Below are positions 1 through 6,702 of a stretch of DNA of 18,453 nucleotides, piece by piece. The notes beneath the pieces were generated by a model. The model did not search any database. It was not told the DNA's origin and was given only the letters and a program-made list of their open reading frames with translations. Every line of letters starts with the position of its first letter. The stretch's first letter is position 1. The stretch comes from Actinomycetes bacterium (GTDB taxonomy: Bacteria > Actinomycetota > Humimicrobiia > JAHJRV01): contig DAOWJR010000028.1 in the NCBI GenBank assembly GCA_030640275.1, positions 1 through 18,453 on the forward strand, in the 5' to 3' direction. The position numbers were made by a program, and so were the translations under genes.

Positions 1-627
1 CATTGATGGCTTTGGTGGGAAAATCCAGGATTTTTGAGCAATATATTCTTTTAATATATCATTTTGAATAGTACCACCTAACTTCTTAAAACTATGGCCT
101 TGCTTCTCACCAACTACTAAATAATAGGAAAGTAGAATTATAGCCGGAGCATTAGTTGTCATGGATGTAGTGATTTTATCCAGTGGTATTCCATTAAATA
201 GTATCTCCATATCTTCAAGTGAATCTATTGCTACTCCACATTTTCCAACCTCTCCTAAGGATCTTGTACTATCCGAATCATAACCCATTATAGTTGGCAT
301 ATCAAAAGCTACTGAAAGTCCCGTTTGTCCTCTTTCAATTAGAAATTTATATCTCTCGTTAGTCTGTTTAGCTGTACCAAATCCAGAGAAAAGACGCATT
401 GTCCAGATTCTTCCCCTGTACATAGTATTGTAAACTCCTCGAGTAAATGGGTATTTACCTGGATAACCTAAGTCCTTTTTATAATCTAATTTTGCTATGT
501 CATCTGGGGTATATAATGGCTTAATTTTTCTTCCTGAAATAGTTGTAAATTCTAAATCTTTCTCTTTTACTTTTGTATTTTTATTTTCCATAATATTTTT
601 CATATTTTTTTGAATTTTGTTTTCCAT
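1..627 (-). CDS. B12-dependent acyl-CoA mutase large subunit, N-terminal part, isobutyryl-CoA mutase-like (partial)
   Basis: The 3' end is cut by the window edge; 209 codons are visible. The protein belongs to the methylmalonyl-CoA mutase large-subunit family (TIM-barrel substrate domain), shown by PGKYPFTRGVY (residues 56-66), FDMPTIMGYDSD (108-119), GVAIDSLEDM (131-140) and GTIQNDILKEY (185-195). Full large subunits run about 550 residues, so whether a B12-binding domain is fused cannot be seen. By my alignment from memory, the positions equal to Tyr89 and Arg207 of Propionibacterium methylmalonyl-CoA mutase are Phe80 and Gln198 here. These are the residues and the numbering reported for Streptomyces isobutyryl-CoA mutase, so isobutyryl/n-butyryl-CoA interconversion is the likelier reaction. 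The ATG at 625-627 follows a GGTGGTG ribosome-binding site; an in-frame ATG at residue 13 is a weaker alternative. Last visible gene of the minus-strand metabolic cluster, 103 bases after meaB. Confidence 0.88.
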   Translation of the reverse strand, partial: MENKIQKNMKNIMENKNTKVKEKDLEFTTISGRKIKPLYTPDDIAKLDYKKDLGYPGKYPFTRGVYNTMYRGRIWTMRLFSGFGTAKQTNERYKFLIERGQTGLSVAFDMPTIMGYDSDSTRSLGEVGKCGVAIDSLEDMEILFNGIPLDKITTSMTTNAPAIILLSYYLVVGEKQGHSFKKLGGTIQNDILKEYIAQKSWIFPPKPSM

Positions 628-730
628 ATATTTTTCACCACCGATTTAATTGAGGCTTAGCTAAATGAATTTATTAATTCTTAGATTTTTTAAAATATTT
701 TTTACCTTTTGAAATTAAGTATTTTTTAAA

Positions 731-1708
731 TTATCTGGAAAATTTTTTATTGATTTTTTTTGTTAATATATAAACAGCTTGCTGTGGGTCTATTTTTCTT
801 TCTGAAACCTTCTTTATGATTTCTTTAAAATCCTTAATCTCTTTTATTTCTTTCCAAGTTTTACTCTTTATCTGCTCTGATAAGGTTTCTAGAACTTCTA
901 TCTCTGCTTGTTTTAATCTTTTTGATTTTAATCTATTATTTTTGTTTAGAAATTTCCAATGTTCCTTAATTTTATTTGAAAGTGTATTAAAACCTTCTCC
1001 AGTTAGTGATTGGGTTTTAACTACTGGTGGTTCCCAATCTTTTTCACTGGTATTTAATTTAAGCATTGACTTGATTTCATTTTCTATTATATTTATTCCA
1101 GGTAAATCTGATTTATTTATTACATATATATCAGGAATTTCCATTATTCCTGCTTTTATAGTTTGGATGGCATCACCCATTAGGGGTGTTAGAACTAACG
1201 ATACTGTGTCAACTACATTAGAAATTGCAATATCCACCTGACCTACTCCTAAAGATTCAACTAAAATAATGTCTTTACCCATAGCATCAAGTACTCTTAT
1301 TGATTTCTGAGTTGAAAGAGCTAGTCCACCCAAGTGACCTCTACTTCCCATGCTTCTTATAAAAACTTCTGGGTCAGTACTATGTTCTTGCATTCTTATT
1401 CTATCTCCCAAAACAGCACCACCTGTAAATGGACTTGTTGCATCTACTGCAATAACACCAACACTAAGATTTTCTGCTCTAAATTTCTTTATAAGATAGT
1501 TTATTAAGCTGCTCTTACCAACACCAGGCGCTCCTGTTACTCCGATGATATGTGCTTTACCAGTATATTGATAGATAATCTGCATTGCTTTCAAAGCTTT
1601 TTCTGGCTCATCCTCAATCATTGATATTAGCTTAGCAGCAGCTAACTTATCACCCGTGAGCAGTTTTTTTATTAAAATGTCTATTTTATCTCTATCTTCT
1701 ATTTCCAT
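731..1708 (-). CDS. meaB: MeaB/ArgK-type P-loop G-protein chaperone of acyl-CoA mutase
   Basis: GTPase of the G3E family that loads adenosylcobalamin into B12-dependent acyl-CoA mutases and protects or repairs them; acts in the cytoplasm. Its 325 residues match the usual 320-335. The P-loop GAPGVGKSS is at 59-67. The family signature VDATSPFTGGAVLGDRIRM spans 88-106, followed by RSMGSRGHLGGL (118-129). The G3-like segment is ESLGVGQ (151-157, usually ETVGVGQ) and the base-recognition motif is NKSD (198-201). It lies directly upstream of the mutase fragment, as expected for a partner. If the mutase is ICM-like, this protein corresponds functionally to MeaI rather than a methylmalonyl-CoA mutase MeaB. 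The ribosome-binding site is weak (GAG about 10 bases upstream of the ATG). Confidence 0.94.
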   Translation of the reverse strand: MEIEDRDKIDILIKKLLTGDKLAAAKLISMIEDEPEKALKAMQIIYQYTGKAHIIGVTGAPGVGKSSLINYLIKKFRAENLSVGVIAVDATSPFTGGAVLGDRIRMQEHSTDPEVFIRSMGSRGHLGGLALSTQKSIRVLDAMGKDIILVESLGVGQVDIAISNVVDTVSLVLTPLMGDAIQTIKAGIMEIPDIYVINKSDLPGINIIENEIKSMLKLNTSEKDWEPPVVKTQSLTGEGFNTLSNKIKEHWKFLNKNNRLKSKRLKQAEIEVLETLSEQIKSKTWKEIKEIKDFKEIIKKVSERKIDPQQAVYILTKKINKKFSR

Positions 1709-1849
1709 TATTTTGTGCTCTATTTCATTACTACCTTTTTATAATCTACAGATCTTTATTTAATATGTATTGTTAATATTTGGGTTAACACTTTTAGTAT
1801 TTTATTCTTTGAAAACTTAATATTAATTTTAAAAGTTTAATATTATTTT

Positions 1850-1883
1850 GTCATTGCGAGGGACAAAGTCCCGAAGCAATCTC
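1850..1883. repeat. 34-bp extragenic palindromic repeat, copy 1
   Basis: Hairpin-forming element with arms attgc / gcaat and an inner stem gggac / gtccc around an aaa loop. It is the exact reverse complement, over all 34 bases, of the copy at 3734-3767, and related to 2778-2812. It lies between cobO and meaB, outside any gene. Elements of this type look like small non-autonomous mobile or REP-like sequences. Confidence 0.85.
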
Positions 1884-1934
1884 TAATCACTATTTTTAAA
1901 GTTCAAATCTTATTAGATTCTTTAATATATTTAT

Positions 1935-2020
1935 TGAGATTCTTCAGTTGCTAAAGCCTGCACTAGTTCCTTCCGCTTCGCTCAGGATAAACTTAGCGAA
2001 GTGCTCCTTCAGGATGACAA
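1935..2020. repeat. Second extragenic repeat-like block with internal hairpin
   Basis: A block richer in G and C than its surroundings, running from gagattcttc to tcaggatgacaag. It contains a perfect 7-base stem CTTCGCT (1976-1982) / AGCGAAG (1995-2001). The phrase 'tcaggat' occurs twice (1982-1988 and 2009-2015). It resembles a dispersed repeat seen in uncultured bacterial genomes. This is the only copy in the window, so repeat status rests on composition, hairpin and resemblance. Confidence 0.5.
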
Positions 2021-2038
2021 GAAAAAGTTTATAATTAT

Positions 2039-2608
2039 TTAATATTCAATTCCTTTTCTGGTATCAACTCCCTCTGTAAACCAATGTTTTATTTCTTTGA
2101 CTTCCGATACTAAATCAGCTTTTTCTATTATCTCCTCTGGAACATATCTACCTGTTAAAACAAGTTCCACTTTTGGTGGCTTATCTTCAATTAACTCCAA
2201 TACATCTTCCAATGAAATAAGGTTAAAGTCCATAGCTACATTTATCTCATCCAGTATAACCAGATCGTATAATTGGCTAAGTATCGCTCTTCTTGCCCTT
2301 TTAAGTCCTTTTTGTGCGAGCTCTGTATCTTCTTTAGATGGATTATTTTTATTTACAAATGTTGTTAAACCAAACTGCTCAATCTTTATTTGAGGAAGGT
2401 ATTTATTTATTGCCTTAACTTCACCATAGTTTTTACTTCCTTTCATGAACTGAATAATAATTACTCTCAGATCATGTCCGATAGCTCTTAAAGCTAATCC
2501 TAGTGCAGCTGTTGTCTTACCCTTACCATTTCCTGTATACACTTGTATTAAGCCCTCTTTTAATTTATCTTTCTTCATATTAAAAATAATGTTTATATCA
2601 CCATTCAT
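2039..2608 (-). CDS. cobO: ATP:corrinoid (cob(I)alamin) adenosyltransferase, CobA/CobO/BtuR family
   Basis: Transfers the adenosyl group of ATP to cob(I)alamin or cob(I)yrinic acid a,c-diamide, making adenosylcobalamin, the cofactor of the mutase encoded two genes downstream. The family P-loop GNGKGKTT is at residues 26-33 within YTGNGKGKTTAALGLALRA. A Walker B-like VILDEIN and the segment LVLTGRYVPEEIIEKADLVSEV, followed by a C-terminal EGVDTRKGIEY, are typical of the family. The 189 residues are near the usual 170-200. The start is uncertain: the ATG at 2606-2608 is preceded in frame by TAG, and the best AGGAG lies about 24 bases upstream. The Met at residue 11 is an alternative, since conserved sequence begins near residue 14. 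Its place between beta-oxidation genes and meaB/mutase fits cofactor supply. Confidence 0.92.
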   Translation of the reverse strand: MNGDINIIFNMKKDKLKEGLIQVYTGNGKGKTTAALGLALRAIGHDLRVIIIQFMKGSKNYGEVKAINKYLPQIKIEQFGLTTFVNKNNPSKEDTELAQKGLKRARRAILSQLYDLVILDEINVAMDFNLISLEDVLELIEDKPPKVELVLTGRYVPEEIIEKADLVSEVKEIKHWFTEGVDTRKGIEY

Positions 2609-2650
2609 CTAAATTAGGTGATAATAACAATTCTCCTTTCTATTAATAAG

Positions 2651-2707
2651 GTATCATAACTTCATAAAAGTATTATAACTTTATAAAAGTATTATAGCTT
2701 TATAAAA
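2651..2707. repeat. 19-bp tandem repeat, three units
   Basis: Three consecutive 19-base units of the form gtattataactttataaaa at 2651-2669, 2670-2688 and 2689-2707, with one to a few substitutions each. AT-rich, just upstream of cobO in its leader or spacer. Function unknown. Confidence 0.8.
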
Positions 2708-2777
2708 AATTAATCACTTATCATTATAACCTTTAAATGAGAATATTTAAGTTGTCATTGCAAGTGTAGTTCTGGTT

Positions 2778-2812
2778 GTCATTGCGAGGAGCATTAGCGA
2801 CGAAGCAATCTC
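2778..2812. repeat. Extragenic palindromic repeat, divergent copy
   Basis: Same outer ends as the 1850-1883 element (gtcattgcgag ... gaagcaatctc), but the inner stem is replaced by a gagcattagcgac-like centre. A further half copy, gtcattgcaag, is at 2754-2764. Located between hbd and cobO, in the same orientation as copy 1. Confidence 0.8.
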
Positions 2813-2839
2813 ACTTAGTATAAACTGCACAATCTCTAA

Positions 2840-3685
2840 TTAATATTCATAAAAGCCTTTACCAGTTTTTCGACCAAGTCTACCAGAATTTACCATATTT
2901 TTTAACAATGGACATGGACGATATTTTGAATCTTTAAAACCTTCATATAATGTTTCCATAACATGCAAACATGTATCAATTCCTATCAAATCTGCAAGTT
3001 CTAATGGACCCATTGGATGATTCATTCCCAATTTCATAACTATATCTATGTCTTCTGCTGATGCAATACCTTCCGTAAGTACATATGCTGCTTCGTTTAC
3101 CATTGGCATTAAAATACGATTAGAAACAAATCCAGGATAATCTTTAGCTTTAACTGGAGTCTTTCCCAATTTAATAGCAAGATCTTTAGTTATGTTAAAT
3201 GTTTCATCAGATGTCTCCAATCCGTAGATTATTTCTATTAATTTCATAAGCGGAACTGGATTAAAGAAATGCATTCCAATCACTTTTTCTGGTCTTTCAG
3301 TTACTGAAGCGATTTCAGTTATAGACAAGGATGAAGTATTTGTAGATAAAATAGTATCTTTAGGACATATTTCATTTAATTCTGAAAATATTTTCTTTTT
3401 TAACTCAAGATTCTCAGGAGCAGCCTCAATAATAAAATCTGTATCTCTTCCATCAAATAAATCTACCGTAGTTTTTATTTTACTGAGCGCTTTATTTTTA
3501 TCTTCTTCAGTTATTTTACCTTTTGTAACTCCTTTAGATAAGAAAGCAGTTATTTTTTCAATAGCTCTTTTTGTGAATTTTTCATCGATATCATAAAGTA
3601 AAACATCATAACCAGATTGAGCACAGGCTTGTGCTATCCCTGAACCCATCTGTCCAGCACCAATTACCATTATCTTCTTTATCAT
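2840..3685 (-). CDS. hbd: 3-hydroxybutyryl-CoA dehydrogenase (NAD-binding)
   Basis: Interconverts 3-hydroxybutyryl-CoA and acetoacetyl-CoA with NAD(P)(H). The N-terminal Rossmann fold shows GAGQMG (9-14), with an acidic residue at the end of the second strand (YDID). The catalytic His139 lies in GMHFFNPVPLMKL, with Glu151, Ser118 and Asn189. These four keep exactly the spacing of His158, Glu170, Ser137 and Asn208 of the human enzyme. The C-terminal GRKTGKGFYEY is the family ending. The 281 residues match the stand-alone bacterial enzyme (about 282), so it is not part of a fused FadB. A strong GAGAGGTG ribosome-binding site is 5-6 bases before the ATG. Third gene in the minus-strand beta-oxidation order acd-thl-hbd. 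Confidence 0.96.
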   Translation of the reverse strand: MIKKIMVIGAGQMGSGIAQACAQSGYDVLLYDIDEKFTKRAIEKITAFLSKGVTKGKITEEDKNKALSKIKTTVDLFDGRDTDFIIEAAPENLELKKKIFSELNEICPKDTILSTNTSSLSITEIASVTERPEKVIGMHFFNPVPLMKLIEIIYGLETSDETFNITKDLAIKLGKTPVKAKDYPGFVSNRILMPMVNEAAYVLTEGIASAEDIDIVMKLGMNHPMGPLELADLIGIDTCLHVMETLYEGFKDSKYRPCPLLKNMVNSGRLGRKTGKGFYEY

Positions 3686-3733
3686 TATTACACCTCTCTT
3701 TTAAAAATTTATCAGGATAAAATGCACAATATT

Positions 3734-3767
3734 GAGATTGCTTCGGGACTTTGTCCCTCGCAATGAC
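3734..3767. repeat. 34-bp extragenic palindromic repeat, copy 2 (inverted)
   Basis: Exact reverse complement of the element at 1850-1883 over 34 bases. It lies between thl and hbd, immediately before the 21-base tandem array, which shares its caatgac end. The two identical copies in opposite orientation flank hbd and cobO. Confidence 0.88.
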
Positions 3768-3867
3768 ATATTAAAACTGTGCAATGACATATTAAAACTG
3801 TGTAATGACATATTAAAACTGTATAATGAAATGTTAAAATTGTTTAATGATATATTAAAAAATGTTT
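3762..3867. repeat. 21-bp tandem repeat, about five units
   Basis: Units start at 3762, 3783, 3804, 3825 and 3846 with consensus aatgacatattaaaactgtg plus one variable base. The first three are nearly identical; the fourth and fifth are decayed. The first unit overlaps the terminal caatgac of the adjacent palindromic repeat, which suggests the array grew from its edge. Confidence 0.85.
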
Positions 3868-3924
3868 ACAATGACGGTATTCACTGAATATTTCCAATTT
3901 ATCATTTAATTTAAAATTTGTTCT

Positions 3925-5103
3925 TTACACTTCAACTAACATAGCATCTGATTGAGCAGTTCCCGCACAAATTGCTGCAATACCTCTTTTTAATCCTCTT
4001 CTTCTCAATTCATAAATTAAAGTCATCAATACTCTACCTCCACTGGCACCAATTGGATGTCCAATTGCAACTGCTCCACCATTAACATTTATAATTTCTG
4101 GGTTTGCTTCCAAAATTTTTATACAAATTAATGTTACTGCAGCAAATGCCTCATTTATCTCTAAAAGGTCAATGTCTTTTAAAGTCATATCATTTTTGGC
4201 TAACAACTTTTTTGTTGCAAGTGCAGGTGTTATAGCAAAATATTTTGGATCTGTCGCTACTTGAGCATAATCTATAATTTTTGCTATAGGTTCAATACCC
4301 AATTCTTCTGCTTTTTTATGTGAACATACTATTAAGGCAGCTGCACCATCATTTATTCCCGGTGCATTTCCAGCTGTTATTGTTCCATTTTCCCTGAATA
4401 CTGGTTTCAATTTTGCCAATTTTTCTAATGATGTATCCCTTCTTGGACGCTCATCAAAATCAAAAATTTCAGATGGACCTTTTCTCTGTGGAATTTCTAT
4501 TGATATAATCTCATCTTTAAATCTACCAGCATCTTGAGCTTCTGCCCATAACATATGGCTTCTAAGAGCCCATTTATCCTGTTCTTCTCTACTTATATCA
4601 TATTCTTCAGCAACAATATCTGTATGAGTTCCCATATGAATATCACCAAACGGACACCAAAGTCCATCTTTAACTACTGCATCCACAAGTGTTGCATCCC
4701 AAAGTTTATAACCCCATCTGGCATTTGGAACTAAATAGGGAGCCTGGCTCATATTCTCAATTCCACCTGCTAATATCAATTCAGCATCCCCAACTTTAAT
4801 AATCTGTGAAGCTAAGGATACTGCCTTTAAACTTGATGAGCAAACTTTATTAATAGTAAGACAAGGTGTCTGAGATGGAAGCCCTGCATTTAGTGCTACC
4901 TGACGTGCTGGTATTTGACCTGTTCCAGCAGGTACAACCATACCAATAATTACTTCATCAACTTTCTCAACATCAATATTGTTTCTACTGATAAGTTCTT
5001 TAATCACTACAGAACCTAAATCTACAGCAGATATATTTTTTAATTTACCTCCAAATCTTCCAAAGGGAGTTCTTACTCCATCTAATATCACTATTTCCTC
5101 CAA
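3925..5103 (-). CDS. Thiolase (acetyl-CoA C-acetyltransferase)
   Basis: Cleaves acetoacetyl-CoA with CoA into two acetyl-CoA, or runs the reverse condensation. I chose the TTG at 5101-5103: AAAGGAGG sits 4 bases before it, and the protein then begins LEEIVILDGVRTPFG as thiolases do. The ATG at 5119-5121 has no ribosome-binding site and would translate the Shine-Dalgarno itself. With this start the protein has 392 residues, the family length. The nucleophile is Cys88 (NKVCSSSLKAV), the base His349 (GGAVAIGHPIGASGGR) and the second catalytic cysteine Cys379 (ICAGTAQSDAM). Spacing matches Cys89/His348/Cys378 of the Zoogloea enzyme. The last motif is CAGTAQ rather than the usual C-x-GGGQG, a variant class. 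Second gene of the beta-oxidation order, between acd and hbd. Confidence 0.94.
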   Translation of the reverse strand: MEEIVILDGVRTPFGRFGGKLKNISAVDLGSVVIKELISRNNIDVEKVDEVIIGMVVPAGTGQIPARQVALNAGLPSQTPCLTINKVCSSSLKAVSLASQIIKVGDAELILAGGIENMSQAPYLVPNARWGYKLWDATLVDAVVKDGLWCPFGDIHMGTHTDIVAEEYDISREEQDKWALRSHMLWAEAQDAGRFKDEIISIEIPQRKGPSEIFDFDERPRRDTSLEKLAKLKPVFRENGTITAGNAPGINDGAAALIVCSHKKAEELGIEPIAKIIDYAQVATDPKYFAITPALATKKLLAKNDMTLKDIDLLEINEAFAAVTLICIKILEANPEIINVNGGAVAIGHPIGASGGRVLMTLIYELRRRGLKRGIAAICAGTAQSDAMLVEV

Positions 5104-5195
5104 ATTTCCTCCTTTATACATGAATTATAAAATTTGTTTTTAAATTTTTATAATTTATTTTAAAGATTTTTACAGGATATTTAATATTGATTTTT

Positions 5196-6344
5196 TTAGC
5201 AGCCTAATTGACGTGCAATTACAATTCTTTGAACTTCAGATGTTCCTTCACCTATAGTGTTTACTTTCACATCCCGATAATATCTTGAAACATCAAAATC
5301 ATCCATAAAACCGTATCCACCATGAATTTGAACAGCTTCATTAGCACATTTTACTGATATTTCTGATGCAAAAAGCTTGGCCATTGCTGCTTCTTTTGCA
5401 TAAGGTTTTTTATTATCTTTAAGCCATGCTGCTTTATAATACACAAGCCTTGCGAGTTCTATTTCAGTTGCCATGTCTGCTAATTTAAAGCTAATAGCTT
5501 GGAATTTAGATATCGGTCTACCGAATTGAACTCTCTCTTTAGCATATTTTAATGATGCATCCAAGCAAGCCTGAGCTACTCCAACTGATAATGCAGCCAT
5601 TGAAATCCTTGCTGCATCTAAAACCTGCAGAAACTGCCTAAATCCACCTCCTAATTCACCTAAGAGATTTTCTTTGGGAATTTTGCAATCTGAAAATATT
5701 AACTCTCTGGTATCTGCTGCTCGCCATCCCATTTTGTCATACTTTGGACCCTGACTATATCCTTTAGTTCCCCTGGGAACTATAAAGTTACTTATTTCAG
5801 ATCTGCCATCTTCTCTTTTTCCAGTTACTGCAGTAATAATAACTAAGCCGCTAATATCTGTTCCTGCATTTGTAATGAAACATTTTGATCCATTTATTAT
5901 CCATTGAGCATCTCTTAACTCTGCAGTGGTTTGGGTGGCCCCTGCATCAGATCCTGCTGATGGCTCAGTCAAACCAAATGCTCCTAACATCTTCCCCTGA
6001 GCCATAGGAACAAGCCATTTTTGTTTTTGTTCTTCAGTTCCAAAATGATTTAAAGCATTACAAGGTAATGAGATATGAGCAGACACGGTAATTCCAATAG
6101 AAGCATCTGCTCTTGATATTTCCTCCAAAGCAATAGCATATGTTAAATAATCTGTTCCAGCTCCACTATATTTCTTTGAAATAGGTAATCCTAAAAGCCC
6201 TAGTTCCCCCATCTTTTTTATAATGTCATATGGAAACTCTCCAGTTCTATCCATTTCTTGAGCTCTTGGAGCTATCTCATTTTCAGCAAATTCTCTACAC
6301 AACTTTTGTATAGCTTTTTGCTCAGGTGATAAATTAAAATCCAT
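5196..6344 (-). CDS. Short-chain acyl-CoA dehydrogenase (butyryl-CoA dehydrogenase-like)
   Basis: FAD enzyme that oxidises acyl-CoA to enoyl-CoA, passing electrons to ETF. The 382 residues carry the full fold: N-terminal helical domain (MDFNLSPEQKAIQ), FAD-contact segment GAFGLTEPSAGSDAG, SKCFITNAG, and the C-terminal helical domain ending YRDVKVNTIGEGTSEVQRIVIARQL. The catalytic Glu is residue 366 in GEGTSE, as in short-chain or butyryl-CoA dehydrogenases. Long-chain and isovaleryl enzymes place the base on another helix. The ribosome-binding site GGAGG is 4 bases before the ATG. It heads the minus-strand cluster. Whether the substrate is butyryl-CoA or a branched acyl-CoA cannot be settled from sequence; the downstream ICM-like mutase favours butyryl-CoA. 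No etfAB in the window. Confidence 0.93.
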   Translation of the reverse strand: MDFNLSPEQKAIQKLCREFAENEIAPRAQEMDRTGEFPYDIIKKMGELGLLGLPISKKYSGAGTDYLTYAIALEEISRADASIGITVSAHISLPCNALNHFGTEEQKQKWLVPMAQGKMLGAFGLTEPSAGSDAGATQTTAELRDAQWIINGSKCFITNAGTDISGLVIITAVTGKREDGRSEISNFIVPRGTKGYSQGPKYDKMGWRAADTRELIFSDCKIPKENLLGELGGGFRQFLQVLDAARISMAALSVGVAQACLDASLKYAKERVQFGRPISKFQAISFKLADMATEIELARLVYYKAAWLKDNKKPYAKEAAMAKLFASEISVKCANEAVQIHGGYGFMDDFDVSRYYRDVKVNTIGEGTSEVQRIVIARQLGC

Positions 6345-6393
6345 TTCACCTCCATTTTTATCTAATTTATTTATAATATTTATATGATTAAAA

Positions 6394-6402
6394 ATTATAT
6401 CA
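6394..6402 (-). promoter_or_regulatory. Extended -10 promoter candidate for the acd operon
   Basis: Read on the minus strand this is TGATATAAT, a perfect extended -10 (TGnTATAAT), about 50 bases upstream of the acd start. No good -35 lies at the right distance, which extended -10 promoters tolerate. Chance occurrence is possible in such AT-rich DNA. Confidence 0.4.
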
Positions 6403-6599
6403 TATAGGTTTTCTTAAATTTATTATTCTGATATTTAAAATTTTAAACTAAAAATCAATAAATGATAACCTTTTAGATATAACGATGTATTTATTTTGAT
6501 TAAAAAATAAAGTTGCTATATCATTAATATGCTATTTTAAGTAAATTTTAAGTAAAATTTACTATCTAAGCTTGATATTTACAGTTTAATAAAATTTTA

Positions 6600-6618
6600 C
6601 CTTCCTTTAAGAGGAAGG
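6600..6618 (+). promoter_or_regulatory. Leader hairpin upstream of pncA
   Basis: Perfect inverted repeat CCTTCCT (6600-6606) / AGGAAGG (6612-6618) with a 5-base loop, about 85 bases before the pncA start. There is no T-run after it, so it is not a standard terminator. It may be an operator or an mRNA leader structure. Confidence 0.4.
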
Positions 6619-6702
6619 ATTAATAGATCTTTGTAAACACAACTCTTAAATAGTTCAATTTATTTAAATAATTTGATTTTTAAGTTTTACAGATGATGAG
6701 AA

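Larger units (their letters stand above)
1709..2038. other. Gene-free spacer between cobO and meaB
   Basis: A 330-base AT-rich stretch without a credible gene. It holds a 34-base palindromic repeat (1850-1883) and a second, more GC-rich repeat-like block (1935-2020), listed separately. I see no clear promoter for meaB, which could be read through from cobO. Confidence 0.6.
6345..6702. other. Divergent intergenic region between acd and pncA
   Basis: A 358-base AT-rich region between divergently transcribed operons, with no credible gene. It holds an extended -10 promoter candidate for acd (6394-6402, minus) and a perfect 7-base hairpin at 6600-6618 in the pncA leader. Promoters for pncA must lie here, but no box pair stands out from the AT background. 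Confidence 0.6.

Noticed and set aside
1..627. Simple call as methylmalonyl-CoA mutase for propionate metabolism
   Set aside because: The two pocket residues visible are Phe and Gln rather than Tyr and Arg; kept only as the family name.
816..1241. Open frame on the plus strand opposite meaB
   Set aside because: Antisense shadow of a well-supported gene; no ribosome-binding site and Ser/Phe/Ile-rich nonsense composition. The same applies to plus-strand 2097-2393 and minus-strand 7782-8018, 9005-9274, 12437-12619, 14921-15202, 15832-16278, 16510-16713 and 17715-17906.
1850..1883. Rho-independent terminator
   Set aside because: The stem is good but no T-run follows on the minus strand, and an identical copy lies elsewhere; a dispersed repeat explains it better.
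2609..2839. Cobalamin riboswitch upstream of cobO
   Set aside because: I could not find the conserved B12-box or any extended GC-containing fold; the spacer holds only AT-rich tandem units and palindromic repeats.
3762..3867. Short CRISPR-like array
   Set aside because: Units are directly adjacent with no unique spacers between them; it is a plain tandem repeat.
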